Source: Microbacterium hydrocarbonoxydans (GTDB taxonomy: Bacteria; Actinomycetota; Actinomycetes; Actinomycetales; Microbacteriaceae). Taken from it: a stretch of DNA of 64,000 nt. The stretch lies in the NCBI RefSeq assembly GCF_000956475.1, contig NZ_JYJB01000010.1, positions 496,001 through 560,000 on the forward strand, written 5' to 3'. A program made the translations under genes and the position numbers. Shown one piece after another: positions 50,292 through 58,446 of this stretch. Below the pieces are notes generated by a model. The model saw only the letters and a program-made list of their open reading frames with translations, was not told the origin of the DNA and ran no database searches. Position 1 is the stretch's first letter. Every line of letters starts with the position of its first letter.

Positions 50292-50777
50292 ATGAGCAAG
50301 GCACAGACAGTTTCGACCACCGCCAGCGACCCCACGGTCGCCGCAGCCGCCGCCCAGTTCCTCTCCCCGCTCGTGCTCGGCCTCGAGGCGCTGACCGTCA
50401 ACGGCAAGCAGGCGCACTGGCACGTCCGCGGAGCGAACTTCGTCGGCGTCCATGAGCTGCTCGACACGATCGTCGCTCACGCGGGCGACTTCGCGGACAC
50501 CGCTGCGGAGCGCATCGTCGCTCTCGGACTTCCTATCGACGCTCGGCTCAGCGCCGTCGCCGAGAAGGCCGGTGCGACCGCCGTCCCTGCGGGCTTCGCA
50601 CAGTCCGATGACGTCATCCGCGCCGTCATCTCCGACATCGACGCGATCCTCGCCGACACGCAGGCCGCGATCGACGGACTCGATGAGATCGACCTCACCA
50701 GCCAGGATGTCGCGATCGAGATCAAGCGCGGGCTCGACAAGGACCGCTGGTTCCTGGTCTCGCACATCGCAGCCTGA
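50292..50777 (+). CDS. dps: Dps family DNA-binding ferritin
   Basis: A 161-residue Dps, which forms 12-subunit shells that oxidise and store iron and protect DNA. The intersubunit ferroxidase site is intact: HWHVRGANFVGVHELLD at about residues 41-57 with the two histidines, and DFADTAAERI with Asp and Glu at about 67-76. The N-terminal tail is short with one lysine, so DNA binding may be weak. GGAGGAG precedes the ATG by eight bases. A perfect hairpin 15 bases after the stop ends the unit. Stress control is likely but no operator was recognised. Confidence 0.94.
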   Translation: MSKAQTVSTTASDPTVAAAAAQFLSPLVLGLEALTVNGKQAHWHVRGANFVGVHELLDTIVAHAGDFADTAAERIVALGLPIDARLSAVAEKAGATAVPAGFAQSDDVIRAVISDIDAILADTQAAIDGLDEIDLTSQDVAIEIKRGLDKDRWFLVSHIAA

Positions 50778-50791
50778 TCTCTGCCGACGTC

Positions 50792-50825
50792 GAAGGGCGC
50801 AGGATCTTCGGATCCTGCGCCCTTC
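50792..50825. terminator. 15-bp hairpin with TTCG loop after dps
   Basis: GAAGGGCGCAGGATC and its exact complement flank TTCG. It lies between the ends of dps and the convergent amidohydrolase gene and may serve both. Confidence 0.85.
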
Positions 50826-50832
50826 ATCGTGT

Positions 50833-52299
50833 TCATGCCGCGTGAGTCATCCGGCCCGCGAGCAGCGTGGCGACCACCGGCATCTCCCGCAGTTCGACCC
50901 CGTGAGCGAGGCGCGGGTCGAATCCGCAGAGCGCGACGTCTGCCGGCTCGCCAGGGCGGATCGCGGACCGTGTGCTCGCGAGCAGCGCCTGATCGATCGT
51001 CAGGCGCTCCTCGGGGTGCCACGGTTCGCGGTCGTCATCGGCGCGGTCGACGGCAGCGCCGATCGCATGCCACGGGTCGAGCGGAGCCACAGGGGCGTCC
51101 GAGCCGAACATCAGCCGTGCGCCGGCGTCGCGCAGAGATGCGAGCGGATAGCCGATGGATGTCTGTCCCGCCCAGTGCGCACCGACGAGATCGCGGTCGT
51201 CGAGGGCGTGCTGAGGCTGCACGCTCGCCGCGATGTCGAGGCGTGCGAAGCGGGCGAGATCGGCGTGGCGCACCAGCTGCGCGTGCTCGATGGTTCCCGC
51301 TGCCCCGGTCGTGGTGAACGCGTCGAGAGCAGCCGTCACCGCTCGATCGCCGATCGCGTGAACGGCTACCGCGAGCCCCGCTCCCGTCGCGGTGATGAGC
51401 ATGTCGGTCAGCTCTGCCGGCGGGACGTTGAGCACGCCGAAGTTCTCGGGCTCACCCGGGTAGTGGTGCGAGCATGCCGCGGTCCGGGTGCCGAGCGACC
51501 CGTCGGTGATGATCTTGAGCGGCCCGACATGGACCAGCGGGCTGCCATGCTGCTCACCGGTGCGCAGGCCTGCAGCGATCGCCCGATCGAGATCGAAGGG
51601 GTAGATCGCGAATTCGACGCGGTGCGCCCCGAATCCCGACGCGATACGCCGTGGCCAGGCATCTGCGTTCCACGCCATGTCGAAATCGACGAGACCGGTG
51701 ATGCCTCGGGCCGCGGCTTGCTCCCCCGCCTGGCGCACGGCCGCGTCTGCATGCAGCGGATCGACGGCGTTGAGCCGCCGCGAGATCTCGAACGCGTCCT
51801 CTTCCCGCAGGATGCCGTCTCGAGCCGAGAATCCCTCCCGGCGCAGAGCTGCGGTGTTGAGCCACGCGCTGTGGACGTCGGCGTTGATCAGGTAAGCGGG
51901 AGTCGATCCGGTCGCGCGGTCGATGAGCTCGAGTGTCGGGGCATCCGACCACAGCGCATCACGGAATCCCGCGCCGATCACGCGTCCATCGGGCAACGGA
52001 GTCGCGTCTCGCATGAGCTCTGCCGCCTCCGCCGCTGATCTCGCATCGCCGAGCGGCAGTCGCTCCGCAGCCAGCGCCCACTGCACCGTGTGCACGTGGT
52101 TGTCCCAGAGGCCTGGCACCGCCCAGCTGCCCTCGGCCTCGAGCACCTCGCCCACCGGACGCAGAGTTCCGGTCGGCGCGATGTCGGCGATGCGGCCTCC
52201 CGCGATCACGATGTCGACCGGCTCGTCGTCCATCAGGAACTCTCGACCGGGCCCGGCGATGCGAGCACCCCGGATCATGCCGATCTCGGCGCCGATCAT
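50833..52299 (-). CDS. Amidohydrolase family protein (YtcJ-like)
   Basis: A 488-residue metal-dependent amidohydrolase with a composite beta-sandwich and TIM barrel. Metal ligands are suggested by WDNHVHTVQW at about 69-78, the KIITDGSLGTRTA strand at about 258-270, HAIGDRAV at about 312 and GSDAPVAP at about 398. It belongs to the YtcJ/Nfd-type group, whose substrates are mostly unknown. No signal peptide. ATG 52299 overlaps the upstream PaiB gene stop (ATGA), so the two are co-translated. Confidence 0.9.
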   Translation of the reverse strand: MIGAEIGMIRGARIAGPGREFLMDDEPVDIVIAGGRIADIAPTGTLRPVGEVLEAEGSWAVPGLWDNHVHTVQWALAAERLPLGDARSAAEAAELMRDATPLPDGRVIGAGFRDALWSDAPTLELIDRATGSTPAYLINADVHSAWLNTAALRREGFSARDGILREEDAFEISRRLNAVDPLHADAAVRQAGEQAAARGITGLVDFDMAWNADAWPRRIASGFGAHRVEFAIYPFDLDRAIAAGLRTGEQHGSPLVHVGPLKIITDGSLGTRTAACSHHYPGEPENFGVLNVPPAELTDMLITATGAGLAVAVHAIGDRAVTAALDAFTTTGAAGTIEHAQLVRHADLARFARLDIAASVQPQHALDDRDLVGAHWAGQTSIGYPLASLRDAGARLMFGSDAPVAPLDPWHAIGAAVDRADDDREPWHPEERLTIDQALLASTRSAIRPGEPADVALCGFDPRLAHGVELREMPVVATLLAGRMTHAA

Positions 52300-52937
52300 C
52301 GACGCGCCTCCGCGATGGCATCGTGAGCCCGGCGCATCTCCTGCGCGAGTCCCGGCTGCGCGTACGGTCCATCGCCCTCGAGCTCTGCGATGATCGTCTC
52401 GACAGTCTGGGTCGGTTTGTTCTGGCTGAGCTTGCGCTTGGCCACGACACGGGCCGGCGAGAGACGGAAGCCCACTGTGCCTGCGGCGAGGCGGTTGACG
52501 AAGGCCTCGTCGTTGGGGCGTTCCCACATGAGGCGAGGGTCGGGCATCCGTCCCTCGAATCGCTGGACCAGCCGATCGAGGACTTTGAGGTTCTCCTCGG
52601 CGCTGAGGATCTCAGGGATGCCGGACAGGTGCACGGCGGTGTAGTTCCAGGTCGGCACGGCCTGCACGTCGCCGTACCAGCCGGGCGAGATGTAGCCGTG
52701 CGGGCCTTGGAACACGACGAGCATCTCGCGCTCGCCCATGCCGTGGATCTGGTCGTCGGGGCGTCCCACATGACCGACGATCGCGAGGTCATCGCGATCG
52801 TCGTCGAGCAGAATGGCGTAATGCGAGGCGACAAGCCCGTCGGGCCCTGAGCTCATGATCGTGGCCCAGGGATTCGCCTCGATCACCCGCCGGATCTCGG
52901 CGACGTCCGCGAGGGTGAAACTGGGGTTCTGGCGCAT
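52296..52937 (-). CDS. PaiB-like FMN-binding protein
   Basis: A 213-residue protein of the PaiB family, a split-barrel FMN-binding fold named after a Bacillus negative regulator of sporulation and protease genes. Family features are HYAILLDDD and GHVGRPDDQ, then FQGPHGYISPGWYG at about 78-91 and VPTWNYTAVHL at about 96. True DNA binding is doubtful in this family; flavin or haem binding is more probable. ATG 52937 has TAGGCT seven bases upstream. The gene is coupled to the amidohydrolase. Confidence 0.88.
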   Translation of the reverse strand: MRQNPSFTLADVAEIRRVIEANPWATIMSSGPDGLVASHYAILLDDDRDDLAIVGHVGRPDDQIHGMGEREMLVVFQGPHGYISPGWYGDVQAVPTWNYTAVHLSGIPEILSAEENLKVLDRLVQRFEGRMPDPRLMWERPNDEAFVNRLAAGTVGFRLSPARVVAKRKLSQNKPTQTVETIIAELEGDGPYAQPGLAQEMRRAHDAIAEARR

Positions 52938-52944
52938 GTGGTCG

Positions 52945-52950
52945 AGCCTA
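52945..52950 (-). promoter_or_regulatory. -10 hexamer TAGGCT on the glycosylase stop codon
   Basis: TAGGCT, whose TAG is the stop codon of the glycosylase gene (52948-52950), ends 7 bases before ATG 52937 of paiB. Confidence 0.45.
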
Positions 52951-53946
52951 AGCCTGGCAGTACGGGCACCAGTACAGCTTGCGGGCGCCGATCTCCTCGA
53001 GGGCGATCTCGGTGCCGCAGACGCGGCACGGCAGGCCGGCACGGTGGTACACCCAGTGGCGGTCATCTCGACTCGCCATCGCGGCGCGGTACTGATCGGC
53101 GGACAGGTCGTCCATGGTCATCATCTGGCCGGTCTCGACACCGACGGCGATCAGGCGCACCCAGTCACGCCAGAGCGCCCGCACGACGTCCTCCGGGACA
53201 TCCCTGCCCGGAGTGTGCGGGTTCAGGCGCTGCCGGAACAGCATCTCCGCGCGGTACACGTTGCCGATGCCGCTCACGACGCTCTGGTCCATGAGCAGCA
53301 GAGCGATCGGCGTCTGCTTCTTCCGGACGACGCGAACGAAGCGCTCCTCGTTCTCGATCGGGTCGCCCACGAGCGGGTCGGGGCCGAGCTTCGCGATCGT
53401 CGCGAGCACCTCGTCGGGCGTCTGCAGCACGCAGGCCGTCGGCCCGCGCAGATCCGCGGCCGTGACGTCGGTCATCAGCCGCAGACGCACCTGACCGACG
53501 ATCGGCGGAGGCCACTCGAGGCCCTCATCGGCGAGCCCCTTGGTCTGCTCCGACATGCGCACATGCACGCGGGCGCGACGCGGAGCGCCGATCGACGCCA
53601 GGGAGTTCTCTCCCGCGTCATCGTAGATCGCCTCGTCGAGATCGGTTCCGCGCTGGTTGGTCTGCCCCATCCGCCCGTTCGCCGACGCGATCGTCGGGTC
53701 CAGGAAGATCTCTCCCGCGAAGTCCCATGCGCCGTAGAGCCCGAGATGCACGCGCAGCCACACGTCGCCTTCGGCCTCGAGGAACATCTGCTTCCCGACG
53801 GCCTGCACGCTCAGAGCTTCACGCCCGTCGAGCACAGCGGCGCCCTCGGCGAAACGCCCCTGCGGGCTCGACGCATGCAGCGTCTTGCCGACGAAGTTCC
53901 GGTCGAACTGGCGCGCGATCCGGTGGACGGAATGCCCCTCGGGCAT
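52948..53946 (-). CDS. Fpg/Nei family DNA glycosylase
   Basis: A 332-residue base-excision glycosylase/AP lyase. The catalytic N-terminus is PEGHSVHR (after removal of Met, Pro is the nucleophile and Glu3 the acid), typical of the Nei2-like actinobacterial group. The H2TH domain includes VVSGIGNVYRAEMLFR at about 225-240, and a C-terminal zinc finger has CRVCGTE and CPYCQ. It removes oxidised bases. It starts 1 base after rpiB and is probably in the same transcript. Confidence 0.93.
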   Translation of the reverse strand: MPEGHSVHRIARQFDRNFVGKTLHASSPQGRFAEGAAVLDGREALSVQAVGKQMFLEAEGDVWLRVHLGLYGAWDFAGEIFLDPTIASANGRMGQTNQRGTDLDEAIYDDAGENSLASIGAPRRARVHVRMSEQTKGLADEGLEWPPPIVGQVRLRLMTDVTAADLRGPTACVLQTPDEVLATIAKLGPDPLVGDPIENEERFVRVVRKKQTPIALLLMDQSVVSGIGNVYRAEMLFRQRLNPHTPGRDVPEDVVRALWRDWVRLIAVGVETGQMMTMDDLSADQYRAAMASRDDRHWVYHRAGLPCRVCGTEIALEEIGARKLYWCPYCQA

Positions 53947-53947
53947 G

Positions 53948-54433
53948 TCAGGCCCGAGGGTCCGGCAGCAGGGATCCGTCCCGCTCGAAGTCGGCGATCT
54001 GAGCGATCCGCCGCACGTGGCGCTCCTCGTTCGAGAAAGGCGTCGCGATGAACGTGTCGATGAAAGAGGTGACCTCGCCGAAGGTGTGCTGGCGGGCGCC
54101 GATCGAGATCACGTTCGCGTCGTTGTGCTCGCGGGCGAGCTCGGCCGTCGATGTGTTCCACACGAGCGCGGCTCGGATGCCCTGCACCTTGTTGGCGGCG
54201 ATCTGCTCGCCGTTGCCCGAACCGCCGAAGACCACGCCGAGAGCCTCGACGCCGGCCGCCTGGTCGGCGACGACCGCCTGAGCCGCGCGGATGCAGAACG
54301 CCGGGTAGTCGTCCACGGCGTCGTACTCGATCGGCCCGTGGTCGACGACCTCATGCCCGGCGGAGCGGAGGTGCTCCTGGAGCTGAGTGGAGAAGTCGAG
54401 ACCGGCGTGATCTGTGGCGATGTGGATGCGCAT
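53948..54433 (-). CDS. rpiB: Ribose 5-phosphate isomerase B
   Basis: A 161-residue RpiB, which interconverts ribulose 5-phosphate and ribose 5-phosphate. ATDHAGLDF opens the chain and GGSGNGEQIAANKVQGIRAA holds the active site at about 70-90. The E. coli catalytic cysteine is a glycine here and a glutamate follows, as in M. tuberculosis RpiB where glutamate is the base. ATG 54433 is supported by TAGGAT seven bases upstream; an in-frame ATG at 54442 would lie inside that hexamer. Confidence 0.93.
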   Translation of the reverse strand: MRIHIATDHAGLDFSTQLQEHLRSAGHEVVDHGPIEYDAVDDYPAFCIRAAQAVVADQAAGVEALGVVFGGSGNGEQIAANKVQGIRAALVWNTSTAELAREHNDANVISIGARQHTFGEVTSFIDTFIATPFSNEERHVRRIAQIADFERDGSLLPDPRA

Positions 54434-54440
54434 GGTGTCC

Positions 54441-54446
54441 ATCCTA
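54441..54446 (-). promoter_or_regulatory. -10 hexamer TAGGAT, leaderless spacing
   Basis: TAGGAT on the minus strand ends 7 bases before ATG 54433 of rpiB. Confidence 0.55.
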
Positions 54447-54474
54447 TTGACGGTGTCGGATGCCGGTTCCGGCG

Positions 54475-55656
54475 TTACGGGACGAGGCCTGCGGCTGCGG
54501 GCCTGAAGCCCAGGCGCGCGTTCTCGCAGTCCCCTGGGCGGGAGACGTCGTACCAGGGGCCGAGATCTGTGAGATGGGGCCGCTCGGCCGCGGGCGTTCC
54601 CTCGATGCGTTCGATGATGAGGTCGACGAGACCGGACACGAAGGCCGGATGAGTCCCGGGGGTCGGTGTGCGGACCGCACGGATGCCGGCTTCCGCGGCC
54701 GTCTCCATCGCCTCGGTGTCGAGGTCCCAGAGCACCTCCATATGGTCGCTCACGAAGCCCAAGGGAACGATCACGACGGCCTTCGCGCCGGTCTCCGGCA
54801 GCGTGGAGATCACGTCGTTGATGTCGGGCTCCAGCCACGGCTGGCTGGCGGGACCGGAGCGCGACTGGAACACGAGCTGCCAGGGCACGGTCGATCCGCC
54901 CGTGACGGCCACGAGCTCGTGCATGATGTGCTCCGCGACGGCCAGGTGCTGCGCGGCGTAGGCACCGCCCTCGCCCCAGTCGACATCGCGCGGACCGGAT
55001 CGCTCGGCATCCCCCGTCGGAATCGAGTGCGTCGAGAACAGAACCCGGATGTCCTCAGCGGCGATGCCGTCGGCCAGCAGGGCGCGAACGGCGTCTTCGA
55101 CGCCCTCTTGGAACGGCTTCACGAAGCCGGGGTGATCGAAGAACAGCCGCACCTTGTCGGCGGTGACGCGTTCTTCGAGCCCGGCGTCCGTGATCGCCGC
55201 GGCGATGTCCTCGCGGTACTGCCGGTCGCTCGAGTACGAGCTGTACGCGCTCGTGGCCAGCACGAGAAGCGTGGAGTGCCCGTCATCCGCCGCCTGCGTG
55301 AACGCGTCGGGGAGATAGGGCTCCCAGTTGCGGTTGCCCCAGTAGACCGGAAGGTCGAGCCCCCGAGCGGCGATCTCAGCCTCGAGCGCGGCCTTCAGCC
55401 GCCGATTCTGCTCGTTGATCGGACTGACCCCGCCGAAATGCCGATAGTGATGAGCGACCTCCTCCAGACGCTCGTCGGGGATGCCCCGCCCGCGGGTGAC
55501 GTTGCGCAGGAACGGGATGACGTCGTCCTGCCCCTCGGGTCCGCCGAAGCTCGCCAGGATCAGGGCGTCGTAGGCGACCGGAGTCTCCACGAACGGGGCG
55601 CCGCCGGCAGCGGCGGGAGAGGCGAAGGGCACGAGGGTCTGATCGTTCGCAGTCAC
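54475..55656 (-). CDS. hemH: Coproporphyrin III ferrochelatase
   Basis: A 393-residue ferrochelatase. Landmarks are ASFGGPEGQDDVIPFLRNV at about 35-53, HYRHFGGVSPINEQNR, FSTHSIPTGDAERSG with the conserved histidine at about 208, and QSRSGPASQPWLEPDI at about 267. Actinobacterial enzymes insert iron into coproporphyrin III, not protoporphyrin IX; the product is later decarboxylated by HemQ, which is not in the window. The GTG start has AAGG about eight bases upstream. It is transcribed away from pepN and 41 bases before rpiB. Confidence 0.95.
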   Translation of the reverse strand: MTANDQTLVPFASPAAAGGAPFVETPVAYDALILASFGGPEGQDDVIPFLRNVTRGRGIPDERLEEVAHHYRHFGGVSPINEQNRRLKAALEAEIAARGLDLPVYWGNRNWEPYLPDAFTQAADDGHSTLLVLATSAYSSYSSDRQYREDIAAAITDAGLEERVTADKVRLFFDHPGFVKPFQEGVEDAVRALLADGIAAEDIRVLFSTHSIPTGDAERSGPRDVDWGEGGAYAAQHLAVAEHIMHELVAVTGGSTVPWQLVFQSRSGPASQPWLEPDINDVISTLPETGAKAVVIVPLGFVSDHMEVLWDLDTEAMETAAEAGIRAVRTPTPGTHPAFVSGLVDLIIERIEGTPAAERPHLTDLGPWYDVSRPGDCENARLGFRPAAAGLVP

Positions 55657-55784
55657 CTCTCCATCCTTTCATCCCCGCGCCTGCACCGACGCCCGCCGGG
55701 TCCTGGCGTAGGCTGTCATGGTTGCCGTCGGCGCCAACTGCGCCCGAACCGCGGCCACGTCCCCTCACCCCTGGGAGTACAGCA

Positions 55785-58355
55785 GTGCCTGGAGAGAACC
55801 TCACCCGCATCGAAGCGCAGGAGCGTCGCGACGTCATCGACACGCAGTCGTACGAAGTCGCCCTCGATCTGACGAAGGGTGCCGAGGTCTTCGGCTCTCG
55901 CAGCGTTGTGCGCTTCACCGCCACGCCGGAGAGCTTCACGTTCATCGACCTGATCGCGCGCGAGGTCCGGGAGATCTCGCTCAACGGCGAGCAGCTCGAC
56001 CCGAATGAGGTGTACGCAGACTCGCGCATCGCACTGACCGGGTTGCAGGCCGAGAACGTCCTCGTCGTCGATGCGGACTGCATCTACACGAACACGGGCG
56101 AGGGTCTCCACCGCTTCGTCGACCCTGTCGACGGAGAGGTCTATCTCTACTCGCAGTTCGAGGTGCCCGACTCCCGTCGCGTGTTCGCCGTGTTCGAGCA
56201 GCCCGACCTCAAGGCGACGTTCCAGTTCACGGTGACGGCGCCCGCCGCGTGGAAGGTCGTCTCCAACTCCCCCACCCCCGAGCCCATCGTGCACGACGCC
56301 TCCTCCGGGTCGGGAGCCGGCGAGGTCGCCACCTGGGGCTTCGAGCCCACACCGCGGATCTCGTCCTACATCACCGCGCTGGTCGCCGGCCCCTATGAGG
56401 CGACGTTCTCGGAGCTCACCAGCGCATCGGGCCGCGTCATCCCGCTCGGCGTCTACGGGCGCAAGAGCCTGTGGCAGCACCTCGACGCCGACTACATCTT
56501 CGAGAAGACCCGCCAGGGCTTCGAGTACTTCGAGTCGAAGTTCGGCGTGCCCTATCCGTTCGCCAAGTACGACCAGCTCTTCGTGCCCGAGTTCAACGCC
56601 GGCGCGATGGAGAACGCGGGGGCGGTGACCTTCACCGAGACCTATGTGTTCCGCAGCAAGGTCACGGATGCCGTGAAGGAGCGCCGCGTCGTCACGATCC
56701 TGCACGAACTGGCGCACATGTGGTTCGGCGACCTCGTCACCATGAAGTGGTGGAACGACCTCTGGCTGAACGAGTCGTTCGCCGAGTGGGCGTCGACCAT
56801 CGCGACCGCCGAGGCCACCGAATGGACCGAGGCGTGGACCACCTTCAACGCGATGGAGAAGACCTGGGCCTACCGCCAGGACCAGCTGCCCTCGACGCAT
56901 CCGATCACCGCCGTCATCAACGACCTCGAGGACGTGCAGGTCAACTTCGACGGCATCACCTACGCCAAGGGCGGGTCGGTTCTGAAGCAGCTCGCCGCCT
57001 GGGTGGGGATCGAGGCGTTCTTCGCCGGTGTGTCGAAGTACTTCCAGAAGCACTCCTGGGGCAACACCGAGCTGAGCGACCTGCTCTCCGAGCTCGAGGC
57101 CACGAGCGGTCGCGATCTGAGCACCTGGTCGAAGAAGTGGCTCGAGACGGCGGGCGTGAACACGCTCGAACCGCTCATCGCGGAAGCGGCCGACGGCACG
57201 ATCTCCCGCTTCGCGGTCACGCAGACGGCGCCCGCCGACTACCCGACGATCCGCCCGCACCGTCTGGGCATCGGCTTCTACACGCTGCAGGGCGGCTCGC
57301 TCGTGCGCACGCACTTCGCCGAGGTGGATGTCGACGGCGACCGCACCGAGGTTCCGGAACTGAACGGCATCGCCCGTCCGGATCTCGTGCTGCTGAACGA
57401 TGAGGACCTCGCGTACGCGAAGATCCGTCTCGACGAGCGTTCTCTCGCGACGGCCATCGCGCATCTCGCCGACATCAAGGACCCGCTGGCCCGTTCCCTC
57501 GTCTGGGGCGCAGCCTGGGATCAGACCCGCGACGCCGAGAGCGCAGCATCCGATTACATCGATCTCGTACTCGGCAACATCGGCCGCGAGACCGAATCGA
57601 CCACTGTCCGCACCACGCTCGCCCAGCTGCGCACGGCCGCGACGCTCTACGTCGACCCGGCCCAGCGACACGCGGCTCGGCAGAAGGTGGCGGACGGGCT
57701 CTGGGCGCTGGCCGAAGGCGCTGAGGCGGGAAGTGACAGCCAGCTGCAGTTCGTCACGGCTTTCGCGAACGCCCTGGTCACCCCCGAGCACGCCGGTATC
57801 GTCGGACGCCTGCGCTCGGGCGAGGAGACCCTCCCCGGACTCGAGATCGACGCCGACCTGAACTGGCAGCTGCTGGTGGGGCTCGCGACGATCGGAGCGA
57901 CGGATGCCGCCACGATCGATGCCGCGCTCGCTGCGGACAACACCGCCAAGGGCGGAGAGTTCGCCGCTCAGGCGCGGGCCGCGCTGCCCGACTCCGCATC
58001 GAAGAAGGCCGCGTGGGCCTCGCTCGTCGAGCGCGACGACGCGCCGAACACGATCGTGCGCTCGGCAGCCCTCGGATTCGTGCACCCCGCCGGTGTCGAC
58101 GTGCTCGCCGAGTTCGTTCCGGCGTACTTCGACATGCTGCTGCCGATCTGGGAGTCGCGCACCTACCAGATCGCGCAGTACCTGGTCGTCGGTCTCTTCC
58201 CCACGGCACTCGCGAACGTCGAACTGCGCGAGGCGACTCGTGGCTGGCTCGCGGCCAACCACGACGCGCCCCCGGCTCTGCGTCGACTCGTGATGGAGAA
58301 CCTCGCAGATGTCGAGCGCGCTCTCGCCGCGCAGTCGCGCGACGCCGAGGATTGA
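55785..58355 (+). CDS. pepN: Aminopeptidase N (M1 family)
   Basis: An 856-residue zinc aminopeptidase. The exopeptidase motif GAMENAGAV is at about residue 270 and the zinc site HELAHMWFGDLVTMKWW with the third ligand in LNESFAEWAS lies at about 306-332. An ERAP1_C-like helical domain fills the last 400 residues. It removes N-terminal residues from peptides in the cytoplasm. GTG 55785 is chosen because GGGAG lies eight bases upstream and the conserved chain begins there. It is a single-gene unit that ends at an inverted repeat. Confidence 0.96.
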   Translation: MPGENLTRIEAQERRDVIDTQSYEVALDLTKGAEVFGSRSVVRFTATPESFTFIDLIAREVREISLNGEQLDPNEVYADSRIALTGLQAENVLVVDADCIYTNTGEGLHRFVDPVDGEVYLYSQFEVPDSRRVFAVFEQPDLKATFQFTVTAPAAWKVVSNSPTPEPIVHDASSGSGAGEVATWGFEPTPRISSYITALVAGPYEATFSELTSASGRVIPLGVYGRKSLWQHLDADYIFEKTRQGFEYFESKFGVPYPFAKYDQLFVPEFNAGAMENAGAVTFTETYVFRSKVTDAVKERRVVTILHELAHMWFGDLVTMKWWNDLWLNESFAEWASTIATAEATEWTEAWTTFNAMEKTWAYRQDQLPSTHPITAVINDLEDVQVNFDGITYAKGGSVLKQLAAWVGIEAFFAGVSKYFQKHSWGNTELSDLLSELEATSGRDLSTWSKKWLETAGVNTLEPLIAEAADGTISRFAVTQTAPADYPTIRPHRLGIGFYTLQGGSLVRTHFAEVDVDGDRTEVPELNGIARPDLVLLNDEDLAYAKIRLDERSLATAIAHLADIKDPLARSLVWGAAWDQTRDAESAASDYIDLVLGNIGRETESTTVRTTLAQLRTAATLYVDPAQRHAARQKVADGLWALAEGAEAGSDSQLQFVTAFANALVTPEHAGIVGRLRSGEETLPGLEIDADLNWQLLVGLATIGATDAATIDAALAADNTAKGGEFAAQARAALPDSASKKAAWASLVERDDAPNTIVRSAALGFVHPAGVDVLAEFVPAYFDMLLPIWESRTYQIAQYLVVGLFPTALANVELREATRGWLAANHDAPPALRRLVMENLADVERALAAQSRDAED

Positions 58356-58359
58356 CCTG

Positions 58360-58402
58360 TCGACAGGCTCGCGGACCATTCCGACGTCCCCGAGCCTGTC
58401 GA
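58360..58402. repeat. Inverted repeat TCGACAGGCTCG after pepN
   Basis: TCGACAGGCTCG (58360-58371) and CGAGCCTGTCGA (58391-58402) form perfect 12-bp arms around a 19-base loop. Repeats of this wording (CGACAGGCTC...) occur between genes in many high-GC actinobacteria as REP-like elements. It may also act as the pepN terminator. A related GTCGACGGGCTCAGG is at 29281-29295. Confidence 0.65.
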
Positions 58403-58432
58403 AGCGTCCAGCCCGCGCAGAGGCCTGATCGC

Positions 58433-58438
58433 TAGGAT
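58433..58438 (+). promoter_or_regulatory. -10 hexamer TAGGAT before the MscS gene
   Basis: TAGGAT ends 8 bases before ATG 58447; GTG 58444 is 5 bases away. Confidence 0.5.
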
Positions 58439-58446
58439 CTGTGGTG

